NCBI GenBank assembly: GCA_035326105.1 | Contig: DAOKYO010000001.1 | Location: 310,001-374,000, forward strand | From: Bacilli bacterium | GTDB taxonomy: Bacteria > Bacillota_I > Bacilli_A > RFN20 > CAG-826 | Direction of reading: 5' to 3' | Length of the DNA: 64,000 nt | Shown here: positions 18,440 through 27,013 of the stretch, piece after piece | Layout: each line of letters opens with the position of its first letter | How positions within the stretch are numbered: position 1 is the stretch's first letter | Translations under genes and position numbers: made by a program | The notes under the pieces: generated by a model | Databases searched by the model: none | Told to the model about the DNA's origin: nothing | What the model saw: the letters and a program-made list of their open reading frames with translations, nothing else

Positions 18440-21400
18440 ATGGCAAATGAACTGAAAATTGCTTTTAATGAAGATACACGAGTGAAATTCCCTGCAACGA
18501 TTCACCTTCTAAGGCTTGGCTATAAGTATGTTTCTTATACCACTGCTATTTCTAATGGTAATATCGACAAAAGCACCAAGATATACTTGCCATCATTTAA
18601 AAAGGCTTTATCAAAGATAAATGGGAAAGAACTGTCCGATGAAGATGTTACTTTGTTAGTTAATAAAATCAATTCTGTGATTAGTAACAATGATTTAGGA
18701 AAAGAATTCTATCAGTGGTTAATTAACCCAATTGATAAAGTAACTTTAATAGATTTCAAGAACCCAGAGAACAACATCTTTGAGGTTTTCAATGAATTTC
18801 GTTTTGAAAAGAATCCTGATGAACCTTCTGGCCATTTTCGCCCTGACGTAGACATTTTCATCAATGGAATCCCTTTAGCATTTTTGGAAGTTAAGAAGCC
18901 AGATAACGAAGGCGGAATCCAGGCAGAATTCAACAGAATGGTCAATGAGCGTTACAAAGTTGAGGAGTATAAGAAATATTTCAACCTATTACAGCTCACT
19001 TGTTTTTCCAACAACATGGAATATGAAACGAATGATGATAAAGAATTAGAGCCCAAAGCTGGATCGTTCTATTCAACTCCTAACGGAAGCCAGACAACCT
19101 TTAATTTCTTTAGAGAAGAAAAAGCGGCAATTTGCACTTTGGATGAAGATGATGATGAAGAAATAAAGAAACTACTATTAGATAATGGATATTCACCAGT
19201 GGTCATGAGTACCCCTGAATATGAGTCAAATATCGCGATTAATACTCCTTGCAATAGATTCATTACATCCATCTTTTCTAAACAAAGAATTCTGTTCTTC
19301 CTTCAATATGGAATCATGTATGTGGATAAGGACATAAGAGAAAAGCATATAATGCGTTATCCTCAGTTCTTTGCTTCGCAAGCAATATTAGAGAAGATAC
19401 GTAAAGGTGATAAGTCAGGTATTATTTGGCATACTCAGGGTAGCGGAAAAACTGAACTATCCATGTATTGCAACCGAATACTTAAGGATTATTTTGCTAG
19501 CAAAAAGATTAACGCTAGATTCTTTTATGTTGTCGATAGACTCGAGCTTCTTAATCAAACGAAAATCGAGTGTACTTCTCGAGGATTAGAAGTTGCAACA
19601 GTAGATGATAAGGAAGCTTTTGTAACAGAACTTCAAAGAAATATAGATATGTTGAACAACCCACAAGCCATTGGCTTATGCACTGTTGTTAACATTCAAA
19701 AATTTTCGGATAGTCTCCCAGAAATCACAAATGATTATGATGCCAATGTTCAAAGAATCTTCTTTGTCGATGAGGCACATCGTAGCTATGCAAAAGGTAC
19801 TGGTGAGTTCTTCAAGAACCTTATGCTTGTTGATAGAGATGCCATCTTCATTGCAATGACTGGAACCCCATTGCTTTCAAAAAAAGAAAGAAGCAATCTT
19901 AGATTTGGGGATTATATACATAAATATTTCTACGATAAGTCCATTCTAGATGGTTACACTCTTCAAATTAAGAAAGAGGAAATGGCCACAGTAGCAAGAG
20001 CGGACATTAAAAAGAACCTTCAGTTTGAGGGCAAGACCGCTAATGAAAAACAGAAGATTTTGGAATCTGACGAATATATCACTGCGCTTGGCGACTATAT
20101 TGATAAGGATTTCATCAACTTTAGATACATTAATGATAACGATAAAACTATCGCCGGAATGATTGTTTGTTCTTCAAATGAGCAAGCTCGCAAGATGCAG
20201 ACTTGGTCTGAAAAGAACTCGAAGTTAATCACTAGAGTGGTTATTCATAACAACCCAAGCGATGTGAATAAAGAGATACAAGAAGACTTTAAAGATGCTA
20301 AGAACGGAATCGACTTATTGATAGTCCATCTTATGCTTACAACCGGTTACGATGTTAAGCGATTGAAAAAGATGTACTTATTAAGAGTCCCGCGAGAGCA
20401 TTCTCTTCTTCAAACGATTTCAAGAGTCAACAGACCATATAGGAATCCTGATGGAAAGGTCTACAAATATGGATATATCTCTGACTTCGTCGACATTGAT
20501 GAAGAATACGATAGAACTGTAGCGGCTTATCTCAAAGAGATAGAAGATGAGATTAAAGACCCAGATAATCCAGATCAAGAAACTGGCAGTAAACTGGTTT
20601 TTGATGTTAATGCCATTCAAAAGAAATATGAAGATGCTTTGTTGAAATTAGAAGATATCTATGACCATGACAATGTTGAGGACTTCAGATTGTTCCTTGA
20701 CCGAATTGATGATAAGGGGCCTTTGTTTAAGATTAGGAAGATTCTTCAAACTATTTTGGATTGTAAAACCGAATTCATGCTTTCACGAGATGACGAGAAA
20801 GCAAATCAAATTGATAAAACGCATTTCAAGAAACTGCTTAAGGTAGTTCAAAGCAGGATTGATTTCATTAATCTGTCTGGCGACCCTGTTAATTCGTTAG
20901 CGGTTTTGTCAGAAAAAGACGTAGTGGAGCTTATCTTTGAATTCATTAACATTAAAACAAGAATTCTCAATATGGAGAAAACTCCTGAGATCGAAGGGTG
21001 GATGCATCGCCTATCCGAAGGTACTAGAACATTGCAGGGTGAAGTTTCTGCAATTCAAAACAAAGACGATGAACGTGTAATCAAACTTAATGAACTTATA
21101 CGCAGTGCCTTTGACAAGATGAAAGTTGTTAATGGTGACAACTTTGAAGAACTCGACAAAGAAATCAAAGAAGCAATCTTGGAAGCGAAACGAATCAACG
21201 AAGAGAACCGCGAACTTGCTAAGACATTCAATGGCCACTTTGCTTATGTAAAAACATACCAAGACTATAAGAAGGACCATCCTGAAATTGACGAAGATTT
21301 GTTTATTGAATTACTAAAAGTAATTGATGAAGCAGTGATAAAGATAAATGCCATCAATAATCTTGTTTTAACCGGCAGACACAATTTTATGGCAAATGTT

Positions 21401-21514
21401 AAAAAAGAAACTAGTGCCGCTCTTCTCAAAAAGGGATTATATAAGGAGTTAAACTTGAAAGACATCTTTGATGACGTTCTTGCAAGAGTCTATGTTAATT
21501 TACAACTATATTAG
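18440..21514 (+). CDS. hsdR: type I restriction enzyme R subunit (endonuclease/translocase)
   Basis: 1024 residues. The N-terminal nuclease domain has the PD-(D/E)xK core: P135-D136 in FRPDVDIFINGIPLAFLEVKK, with E150 and K152. The SF2 translocase follows: Walker A TQGSGKTE with K337, DEAH at 444-447 (VDEAHRSY), TGTPL, and motif VI LLQTISRVNRPYRNPDG. The C-terminal helical part (about 700-1024) binds HsdM/HsdS. HsdR cleaves unmodified DNA after ATP-driven translocation from the site chosen by HsdS. All core motifs are intact. It follows an HTH gene by 3 bases and precedes hsdM by 15 bases. Confidence 0.96.
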   Translation: MANELKIAFNEDTRVKFPATIHLLRLGYKYVSYTTAISNGNIDKSTKIYLPSFKKALSKINGKELSDEDVTLLVNKINSVISNNDLGKEFYQWLINPIDKVTLIDFKNPENNIFEVFNEFRFEKNPDEPSGHFRPDVDIFINGIPLAFLEVKKPDNEGGIQAEFNRMVNERYKVEEYKKYFNLLQLTCFSNNMEYETNDDKELEPKAGSFYSTPNGSQTTFNFFREEKAAICTLDEDDDEEIKKLLLDNGYSPVVMSTPEYESNIAINTPCNRFITSIFSKQRILFFLQYGIMYVDKDIREKHIMRYPQFFASQAILEKIRKGDKSGIIWHTQGSGKTELSMYCNRILKDYFASKKINARFFYVVDRLELLNQTKIECTSRGLEVATVDDKEAFVTELQRNIDMLNNPQAIGLCTVVNIQKFSDSLPEITNDYDANVQRIFFVDEAHRSYAKGTGEFFKNLMLVDRDAIFIAMTGTPLLSKKERSNLRFGDYIHKYFYDKSILDGYTLQIKKEEMATVARADIKKNLQFEGKTANEKQKILESDEYITALGDYIDKDFINFRYINDNDKTIAGMIVCSSNEQARKMQTWSEKNSKLITRVVIHNNPSDVNKEIQEDFKDAKNGIDLLIVHLMLTTGYDVKRLKKMYLLRVPREHSLLQTISRVNRPYRNPDGKVYKYGYISDFVDIDEEYDRTVAAYLKEIEDEIKDPDNPDQETGSKLVFDVNAIQKKYEDALLKLEDIYDHDNVEDFRLFLDRIDDKGPLFKIRKILQTILDCKTEFMLSRDDEKANQIDKTHFKKLLKVVQSRIDFINLSGDPVNSLAVLSEKDVVELIFEFINIKTRILNMEKTPEIEGWMHRLSEGTRTLQGEVSAIQNKDDERVIKLNELIRSAFDKMKVVNGDNFEELDKEIKEAILEAKRINEENRELAKTFNGHFAYVKTYQDYKKDHPEIDEDLFIELLKVIDEAVIKINAINNLVLTGRHNFMANVKKETSAALLKKGLYKELNLKDIFDDVLARVYVNLQLY

Positions 21515-21529
21515 GAAGAAGGAATATAT

Positions 21530-23209
21530 ATGGCAGATTACGCACAACTAGAGGGAAAAATTGAATCAATAATCGATGATTTAAAAGGGATTTGTAACCA
21601 GTCCGGGTTAGGAAACGCTGGTGGGGAAGAACGTGTTATTACGACTGCTTTCTTATACAAATTCCTCAATGATAAGTTTATGCATTGTCTTAGGAAATTC
21701 TCAAAAGACATCGGATTACCGATTAAAGATATTTTCGCAAATAAAAATGATGAGCTTGATGCGTTCTATGATTCTTATAGTGGATACGTTGCTTTTAACA
21801 ACGAAGACACAATCGAATATTTAATCAATCTTTCTAGCAACGATAAGTTCTATGAACTTTTTGATAATGCACTAGAAAGAATATCCAACAACCCAAGAAA
21901 CTCGAACTTTAACATCGAAACCAGCGATGGAACAAGAAAGCCTTTATTTGAAGGTATAAGCAAGGAAGTGGAACAGTCCGCAAAGAATAACTTTGTAAGA
22001 AGTGTCTTTAGTGCCATTTCAAAACAAGCATTAGATTTTTCTGGCGTGTTTGATGAGAACTTTGATTTCTATTCCAAAATATTTGAATACTTAATCAAAG
22101 ATTACAATGTTGCTAGTGGTAAGTATGCTGAGTATTTCACACCTCAGGCAGTTTCCAAGATCATCGCTAAGATACTTGTCGGAATGTCTGATAAAGTTAC
22201 TGCTAGCGAGATATATGACCCATCAGCAGGATCTGGTTCTTTGATCCTTCATTTAGCTAATGAATTAGGCAAAGATGGTGATTATGGCAGAGCCATTGTT
22301 TATACGCAAGACATCTCTCAAAAATCATCTAGATTCCTAAGAATTAATCTTCTTCTTAATGGATTAACCGAATCACTTAATCATGCTATTCAAGGTGACA
22401 CTCTTTTGAAGCCAGCACATTTTAAGGTTGATAGCGAAGACACATCTGGTTTAAAGCAATTTGATTATGTTGTTGCTAATCCACCTTTTAAGCTAGACTT
22501 CTCATCGACTAGAGACAGCATTGATTCAACATGGTCAAACATTACGAACGAAGATGGACTTAAGAGATTCTTTGCAGGTGTTCCAAAGATTCCAAATAAG
22601 AAAAAAGAATCAATGCCTATCTATCTGCTTTTCATTCAACACATTATTTATTCTATGAAGCCAAATGGCAAAGCTGCAGTAGTGGTCCCTACCGGTTTTA
22701 TTACTGCTCAAAGTGGTATTGAATACGCGATAAGGAAGTATGTGACTGATAAAAAGATGCTTAAAGGCGTTATTTCGATGCCATCTAATATTTTCGCCAA
22801 TACTGGAACAAATGTTTCTGTTCTCTTCTTTGACAAAACAAATACTAGTGATGAAGTAATTCTAATCGACGCTTCTAAACTTGGGACAAAAGTTAAGGAA
22901 GGAAAGAATCAAAGAACCGTTCTTAGCGAAGAAGAAAACAATAAAATTATTGATACTTTCATCAAGAAAGAGGCTATTGAAGACTTCTCAATTCTTGTGA
23001 AGAATGAAGCAATTCAAGAAAAGAATTATTCTTGGTCAGCCGGTCAATATTTTGAAGTGAAAATCGAATATGTTGATATCACACAAGAAGAATATGAAAA
23101 GATGATTGATGACTTCAATAAAGACTTTGAAGAATACGCTAACGAAACAACTAAGTTTCAAAAAGAGATAAAAGAAGTTTTGGAAGGGCTAAAAATCCAT
23201 GATAAATAG
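21530..23209 (+). CDS. hsdM: type I DNA methyltransferase M subunit
   Basis: 559 residues. The N-terminal helical HsdM_N domain lies about 1-170. The N6-adenine methyltransferase domain carries the SAM-binding motif DPSAGSGS at 230-237 and the catalytic motif NPPF at 317-320. It protects host DNA at the site chosen by HsdS and forms the M2S core to which HsdR binds. The ATG follows a GGAAGAAGGAA site. The last codons overlap the start of the half hsdS gene (11 bases), so M and S are translated together. Confidence 0.96.
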   Translation: MADYAQLEGKIESIIDDLKGICNQSGLGNAGGEERVITTAFLYKFLNDKFMHCLRKFSKDIGLPIKDIFANKNDELDAFYDSYSGYVAFNNEDTIEYLINLSSNDKFYELFDNALERISNNPRNSNFNIETSDGTRKPLFEGISKEVEQSAKNNFVRSVFSAISKQALDFSGVFDENFDFYSKIFEYLIKDYNVASGKYAEYFTPQAVSKIIAKILVGMSDKVTASEIYDPSAGSGSLILHLANELGKDGDYGRAIVYTQDISQKSSRFLRINLLLNGLTESLNHAIQGDTLLKPAHFKVDSEDTSGLKQFDYVVANPPFKLDFSSTRDSIDSTWSNITNEDGLKRFFAGVPKIPNKKKESMPIYLLFIQHIIYSMKPNGKAAVVVPTGFITAQSGIEYAIRKYVTDKKMLKGVISMPSNIFANTGTNVSVLFFDKTNTSDEVILIDASKLGTKVKEGKNQRTVLSEEENNKIIDTFIKKEAIEDFSILVKNEAIQEKNYSWSAGQYFEVKIEYVDITQEEYEKMIDDFNKDFEEYANETTKFQKEIKEVLEGLKIHDK

Positions 23210-23804
23210 AGTAAAGCTCGGAGAAGTTCTTGATATAAAACGAGGTGCTAGTTTATGTGGCGATTTTTACTCTACTCAAGGGGAGTATATCCGTTTAACT
23301 CTTGGAAATTTTAATTATCCAAATGGGGGTTTTAAAGAGAATACAGCAAAAGATGACATCTATTTCTTAGGGAAAGTTAGAAAGGAATTCATTCTAAACA
23401 AAGGCGATATTATCACGCCTTTAACCGAACAAGCAGCAGGTTTACTTGGAGAAACAGCACTTATTCCGGAATCTAATAAGTATATACAAAGCGGAGATGT
23501 TGGTCTTGTTTTGCCAAAAAGAGGCAAATTGGATTCATCATTTTGTTATTATCTTCTTTCTTCCCAATCAATCAAAAAGCAGCTAGGAGCAGCAGCTCAA
23601 CAAACTAAGATTAGACATACATCGCCAGACAAAATAAAAGACTGCATAGCTTTCATTCCGGAAATCGTTCAGCAAGAAAAGATCGGAAAGATACTTCTTA
23701 GCATTGATAAACAGATACAAAGAAACAACGAAATGGTTCAAAAGTTACCATTAATAAACCATGCCGCTTTCTTCTCAAAAGGAGGGACGACATATGTTTG
23801 TTAA
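23199..23804 (+). CDS. type I specificity half-subunit (one target-recognition domain)
   Basis: 201 residues with a single target-recognition domain (INRVKLGEVLDIKRGASL, then KDCIAFIPEI) and one helical conserved region (IGKILLSIDKQIQRNNEMVQKL). After that the frame reads PLINHAAFF and soon stops. The DNA at the break (CCATTAATAAACCA at 23748) resembles the C-terminal end of the full hsdS at 25021. This suggests a recombination that joined the first conserved region to the last. A normal HsdS has two such domains. Half subunits can dimerise and work in some type I systems, so this may be active or a relic. It is coupled to hsdM by an 11-base overlap. Confidence 0.8.
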   Translation: MINRVKLGEVLDIKRGASLCGDFYSTQGEYIRLTLGNFNYPNGGFKENTAKDDIYFLGKVRKEFILNKGDIITPLTEQAAGLLGETALIPESNKYIQSGDVGLVLPKRGKLDSSFCYYLLSSQSIKKQLGAAAQQTKIRHTSPDKIKDCIAFIPEIVQQEKIGKILLSIDKQIQRNNEMVQKLPLINHAAFFSKGGTTYVC

Positions 23805-25050
23805 ACTTGGTGATATTGCTGAAGTCTTACTCAGTAATGTGGATAAAAAAAGTAAAACAAATGAACAAAAAATAAAGCTTTGTAATTTTGTTGATGTTTA
23901 TAAGAACTACGCAATAACAAAGAAAATGATTCCTTTGTTTTTAGAAGCCACTGCATCTCCACAAGCAATCAGAAGATTTACCGTCAAGAAGGGGTATCTT
24001 GCAATAACAAAAGATAGTGAAACAAGAGATGATATCGGTGTTGGCACTTATTTCGCTGATGATTTTGATAATGTAATTCTTGGTTATCATTGTGCCTTAA
24101 TTAAACCCGATACAAAAAAGGTATATAGCAAATATTTGAATGCTTTTATCCAATCTTATTTCACAAGAAAATACTATGAACAGTCTGCTTCCGGAAGTGG
24201 TCAAAGATACACACTCACATTGGAAATAATCCAAAACACTCCGATACTTTTACCCGATTATGAAAAGCAAATAATTATTGGAGACTTATTGTCAGGACTC
24301 GATTTTCAGATTGAGAAAAACAATGAAATGGTTACAAAGTTACAAGATTTGGCACGCTTAATTTATGAGAGGTTTTTCTATCATTTTACTTTCCCAAATT
24401 TCTCATCAACTGATTTCTCTTTTGACCCAACTCTAAAACGGACCATACCAAAAGATTGGAAAGCTGTAAAAGTAAAAGACTGCATCGATCATATTGTCAC
24501 TGGTCTGAACCCAAGAGATAATTTCATTTTAAACGATGGCGAAATTAAGTATATAACAGTCAAAAATATTACCACTGAAGGGCAATTAGATTTTTCCGAT
24601 TGTGACACAATAAATGAGAGCACGAGACAATTGATTAGGAAGCGTTCAAAACTTTCTAGAGGAGACATTCTTTTTGCTAGCATCGCTCCATTAGGAAGAT
24701 GCTATCTTGTTGAAGATACACCATATAGTTGGGAAATAAACGAATCTGTTTTTTCTATTAAGCCCAATTCTTTGAACGTATCCTCCGAATATTTGTACTT
24801 GTTTTTCATGAGTCGTTATTTCATCAAAAAAGCAGAGCACGGTTCTATAGGAAGTGTTTTCAATGGCATAAGGATTTCATTTTTGGAAGAAATGGACATT
24901 CTTATTCCGCCAAAAGAGATAATGACTTCCTTTACTAAGGCTGTGTCACCCTTGCTTCGCCTAAAGTATCTAGTTTCTCAGAATAATTGCGAGCTAAGTA
25001 AGCTAAAAAACAAGCTTATGCCATTATTAATAAACCAACAACTATTGTAA
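23794..25050 (+). CDS. hsdS: type I restriction specificity subunit, currently expressed form
   Basis: 418 residues from the ATG at 23794, which follows AAGGAGGG; an earlier in-frame ATG at 23761 lacks a site. Target-recognition domain 1 (about 1-155) is followed by the central helix LDFQIEKNNEMVTKLQDLARLIYERFF (about 167-193), domain 2 (about 210-380, starting PKDWKAVKVKDC) and the C-terminal helix ending LKNKLMPLLINQQLL. It sets the bipartite DNA target of the M and R subunits. The central helix contains the left copy of the 16-bp inverted repeat (24337-24352), so everything after residue 186 can in principle be exchanged for the silent cassette. Confidence 0.93.
   Translation: MFVKLGDIAEVLLSNVDKKSKTNEQKIKLCNFVDVYKNYAITKKMIPLFLEATASPQAIRRFTVKKGYLAITKDSETRDDIGVGTYFADDFDNVILGYHCALIKPDTKKVYSKYLNAFIQSYFTRKYYEQSASGSGQRYTLTLEIIQNTPILLPDYEKQIIIGDLLSGLDFQIEKNNEMVTKLQDLARLIYERFFYHFTFPNFSSTDFSFDPTLKRTIPKDWKAVKVKDCIDHIVTGLNPRDNFILNDGEIKYITVKNITTEGQLDFSDCDTINESTRQLIRKRSKLSRGDILFASIAPLGRCYLVEDTPYSWEINESVFSIKPNSLNVSSEYLYLFFMSRYFIKKAEHGSIGSVFNGIRISFLEEMDILIPPKEIMTSFTKAVSPLLRLKYLVSQNNCELSKLKNKLMPLLINQQLL
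24337..24352 (+). repeat. inversion site, left arm, inside hsdS
   Basis: AAGTTACAAGATTTGG encodes K-L-Q-D-L in the central helix of HsdS. It is the exact reverse complement of 25656-25671. Confidence 0.85.
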
Positions 25051-25671
25051 TTGCCCATTGATAAGCAATGGCAAAAGTTTTTCTTTCTCTTGAATTAATC
25101 GATAAGTCTGTTCTTCGATTGTTGTAATAAAACGATATAACTTTTCGGTTTTTTGATGAAAATTAGCTAGTTTGTCTTTGGGTGGAAGATGTATTGATAA
25201 CGAAGTCAAATCTTCATTGTTAATTGCTTCTTGTGTGGCACCATGTGCCAATTTGTCTTTTGTGATTTCAAAGTAAGGCAAGGATACGTAATTGAGAACA
25301 TATTCAAACGAGATTGTGTCACATTTAATACCACAAAACCCGGTTGAAAAAACAAATTCATTTGTAAGATAATTAGCTGAATCAGACAGGAAAATGTGTT
25401 TTACACTATTTTTCATTTTTGCAAACCAAACGCTATTCTTTATTGGTTGCATATTAGCTCGACTTTCTCTATTCTCATAATCAATGATGGATGGATTCAT
25501 GTTCACAGAGGCATTATCCACGTCAGCCGTAGCTAAATATTTTTTCGTTCCTGCGAATCTTTCTAGGCCCGGTTTTATCAATCGAATGTATGGGAATTTC
25601 AATAGAGAAATTTGCTCTTTTTCGTTCGCAAAAAGCTGACAGAAAATGGTGTGACCCAAATCTTGTAACTT
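25042..25671 (-). pseudogene. silent hsdS cassette (second target-recognition domain)
   Basis: Read on the minus strand, this is an open frame without a start or ribosome site: a TAG codon lies two codons upstream of the shared K-L-Q-D-L. About 205 residues follow, carrying a different target-recognition domain (FPYIRLIKPGLERF, then SLSIHLPPKDKLANF) and the C-terminal helix ending EKLLPLLINGQLQ. The end matches the hsdS end in sense (LMPLLINQQLL) and the two genes meet tail to tail, with overlapping stops at 25042-25050. After inversion the frame would continue exactly, giving an HsdS of about 390 residues with a new second half. It is best read as a stored allele rather than dead DNA. Confidence 0.85.
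25656..25671 (-). repeat. inversion site, right arm
   Basis: On the minus strand this is AAGTTACAAGATTTGG, identical over 16 bases to 24337-24352 and in the same codon phase. It lies 7 bases from the end of the invertase gene. Confidence 0.85.
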
Positions 25672-25677
25672 ATGGTT

Positions 25678-26244
25678 CTATTTGATGGCTTTTCTAGCTC
25701 TGACAATCGACGATTTGCTTATTCCAGTTAATTCGACAACTTCTTTATATGTATGAGTAATCAATAGATCGATAGCAGTGGTTAATTCTTCGTGAGAATA
25801 CTTAGGTGGTCTTCCTTCTCGATAATTAGGGCTTAGTCTTGCTAATTCTTTTCCTGTTTGAGTTCTTTCAATAATTGTATTTCTTTCTAGTTCAGCTACA
25901 GCGAGCATTGTTGTTAAAAAGAATCTCCCCATCGGTGTATCTTCTAAAAGCCCAATGTTAAGAATGTGAATTGCAATCTTTTTATGGAACAAGTTTTCTA
26001 CTACTTTTATTCCTTCAACCGTGTTTCGAGCGAATCTATCCAGTTTTGAAACAACAAGAATATCGTTTGGCTCAAGCTTCTTGATTAATCGTTTAAAAAG
26101 AGGCCTATTCAGTTTAGTACCTGTATATTGTTCTTTTACGATTATGGCATCTGGGTATTTTTGTGTTATTTCTATTCTTTGAGTTTCCAGACCATATCCA
26201 TCTAATTGTTTTTTGGTGCTTACTCTTGTGTATCCGTATATCAT
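25678..26244 (-). CDS. serine recombinase of the resolvase/invertase family, probable hsdS invertase
   Basis: 188 residues. The resolvase catalytic domain starts MIYGYTRVSTKKQ with the nucleophile serine in Y-T-R-V-S-T. YTGTKLNRPLF, VVSKLDRFARN and the E-helix follow. A short C-terminal helix-turn-helix (SHEELTTAIDLLITHTYKEVVELTGISKSSIVRARK) follows, as in Hin/Gin invertases and small resolvases. It starts after GGAGG with 6 bases to ATG. Its gene ends next to the right inverted repeat of the hsdS locus, so it very probably flips the segment 24353-25655. All catalytic residues appear intact. It could instead be a resolvase of a lost transposon. Confidence 0.85.
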   Translation of the reverse strand: MIYGYTRVSTKKQLDGYGLETQRIEITQKYPDAIIVKEQYTGTKLNRPLFKRLIKKLEPNDILVVSKLDRFARNTVEGIKVVENLFHKKIAIHILNIGLLEDTPMGRFFLTTMLAVAELERNTIIERTQTGKELARLSPNYREGRPPKYSHEELTTAIDLLITHTYKEVVELTGISKSSIVRARKAIK

Positions 26245-26369
26245 GGCAATCCTCCGTGCTTATCGCAGTAATAACATTATCTAATGTAAAGAGCACCAAA
26301 AGCCATTTTCATCATAGCCAAAAGATTAACAAGCGTTTCTTACTGACTACATTTTCTGTACAAATGATT

Positions 26370-26710
26370 TCAATCATAGAGGTCGTTATCGCACGTCTAG
26401 ATGGTATTCTTTTTGTCCCACCGAGAGCCTGATGATTACGTTAAGTTCAAAGTAAAAGATAAAAACACTTCTTTAGCAAAAGCAGATAGCAAAGCTTCCT
26501 ATCTAGGTATCAAAAGCTATATTCTAAAGAAACATGGCGTTCAGGTATCTTCCTCGAATATTATTCAATGCAAAGAATAATACGGAACCAAGGAAAGACA
26601 ATGCGATAGCTTCCCTAAGAACGAAGATTCCAAGCAGCTGAGTCTCGCAAAAAAAAGAAGAATACATTTTGGAAGCATTCAGACATTTCAAGATGTTCTA
26701 AGGGCAAGAC
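26370..26710 (+). pseudogene. C-terminal tail of an ICE-type RNA methyltransferase-like gene
   Basis: The frame from 26413 reads SHREPDDYVKFKVKD, then KADSKASYLGIKSYILKKHG, a TAA at 26578, and on to KNEDSKQLSLAKKRRIHFGSIQTF. This order (S-H-x-x-P-D, K-A-x-Y, I-K-x-Y, K-Q, F-G) is the C-terminal tail attached to many ICE-borne RlmD-like proteins in clostridia. A frameshift upstream (near 26400) and the internal stop make it a relic. It is not part of the host rlmD at 4412. Confidence 0.45.
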
Positions 26711-26818
26711 GATGAGCTTGCCTTTTTTAAAAGAAGTTGAAAAAACATTGCAACAAAAATATGACGTTTGTACAAAAAATGTTATAATGAAATAAATAAT
26801 TTTAAGGGGTGTTAGTCT

Positions 26819-27013
26819 ATGGACTGGCCTAAGAAAGTAAAAGAGATAAGAGGGACTCTATTGTTAACACAAACAGAGTTCGCCGATAAACTCGTTGCGT
26901 CTTTTGCTACGATAAATAGATGGGGAAATGGAAAAAATACACCTACGATGTTACAAAGAAGACAATTAAAGAAAATATGCGATAGAAATCAGATTGAATG
27001 GAGAGAAGGATAA
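26819..27013 (+). CDS. XRE-type HTH protein, duplicate of the hsd-operon regulator
   Basis: 64 residues, MDWPKKVKEIRGTLLLTQTEFADKLVASFATINRWGNGKN. It is colinear with the 18248 protein, with the same recognition helix FATINRW-NG. A TATAAT lies 35-40 bases upstream, and an AAGGGG ribosome site precedes the ATG. The expected hsdR is not after it, only decayed DNA. E-N-G has become G-N-G in the recognition helix, which may weaken DNA binding. It may be expressed as an orphan that could affect the operator of the intact system. Confidence 0.6.
   Translation: MDWPKKVKEIRGTLLLTQTEFADKLVASFATINRWGNGKNTPTMLQRRQLKKICDRNQIEWREG

Noticed and set aside
26163..26432. Plus-strand 89-residue frame opposite the invertase start
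   Set aside because: Its first half is the complement of the invertase 5' end, and the rest belongs to the RNA methyltransferase tail relic.
26760..26800. Promoter TTGTAC and TATAAT ahead of the orphan HTH
   Set aside because: The boxes are only 9 bases apart, too close for a sigma-70 promoter. The TATAAT may be real with an unseen -35.
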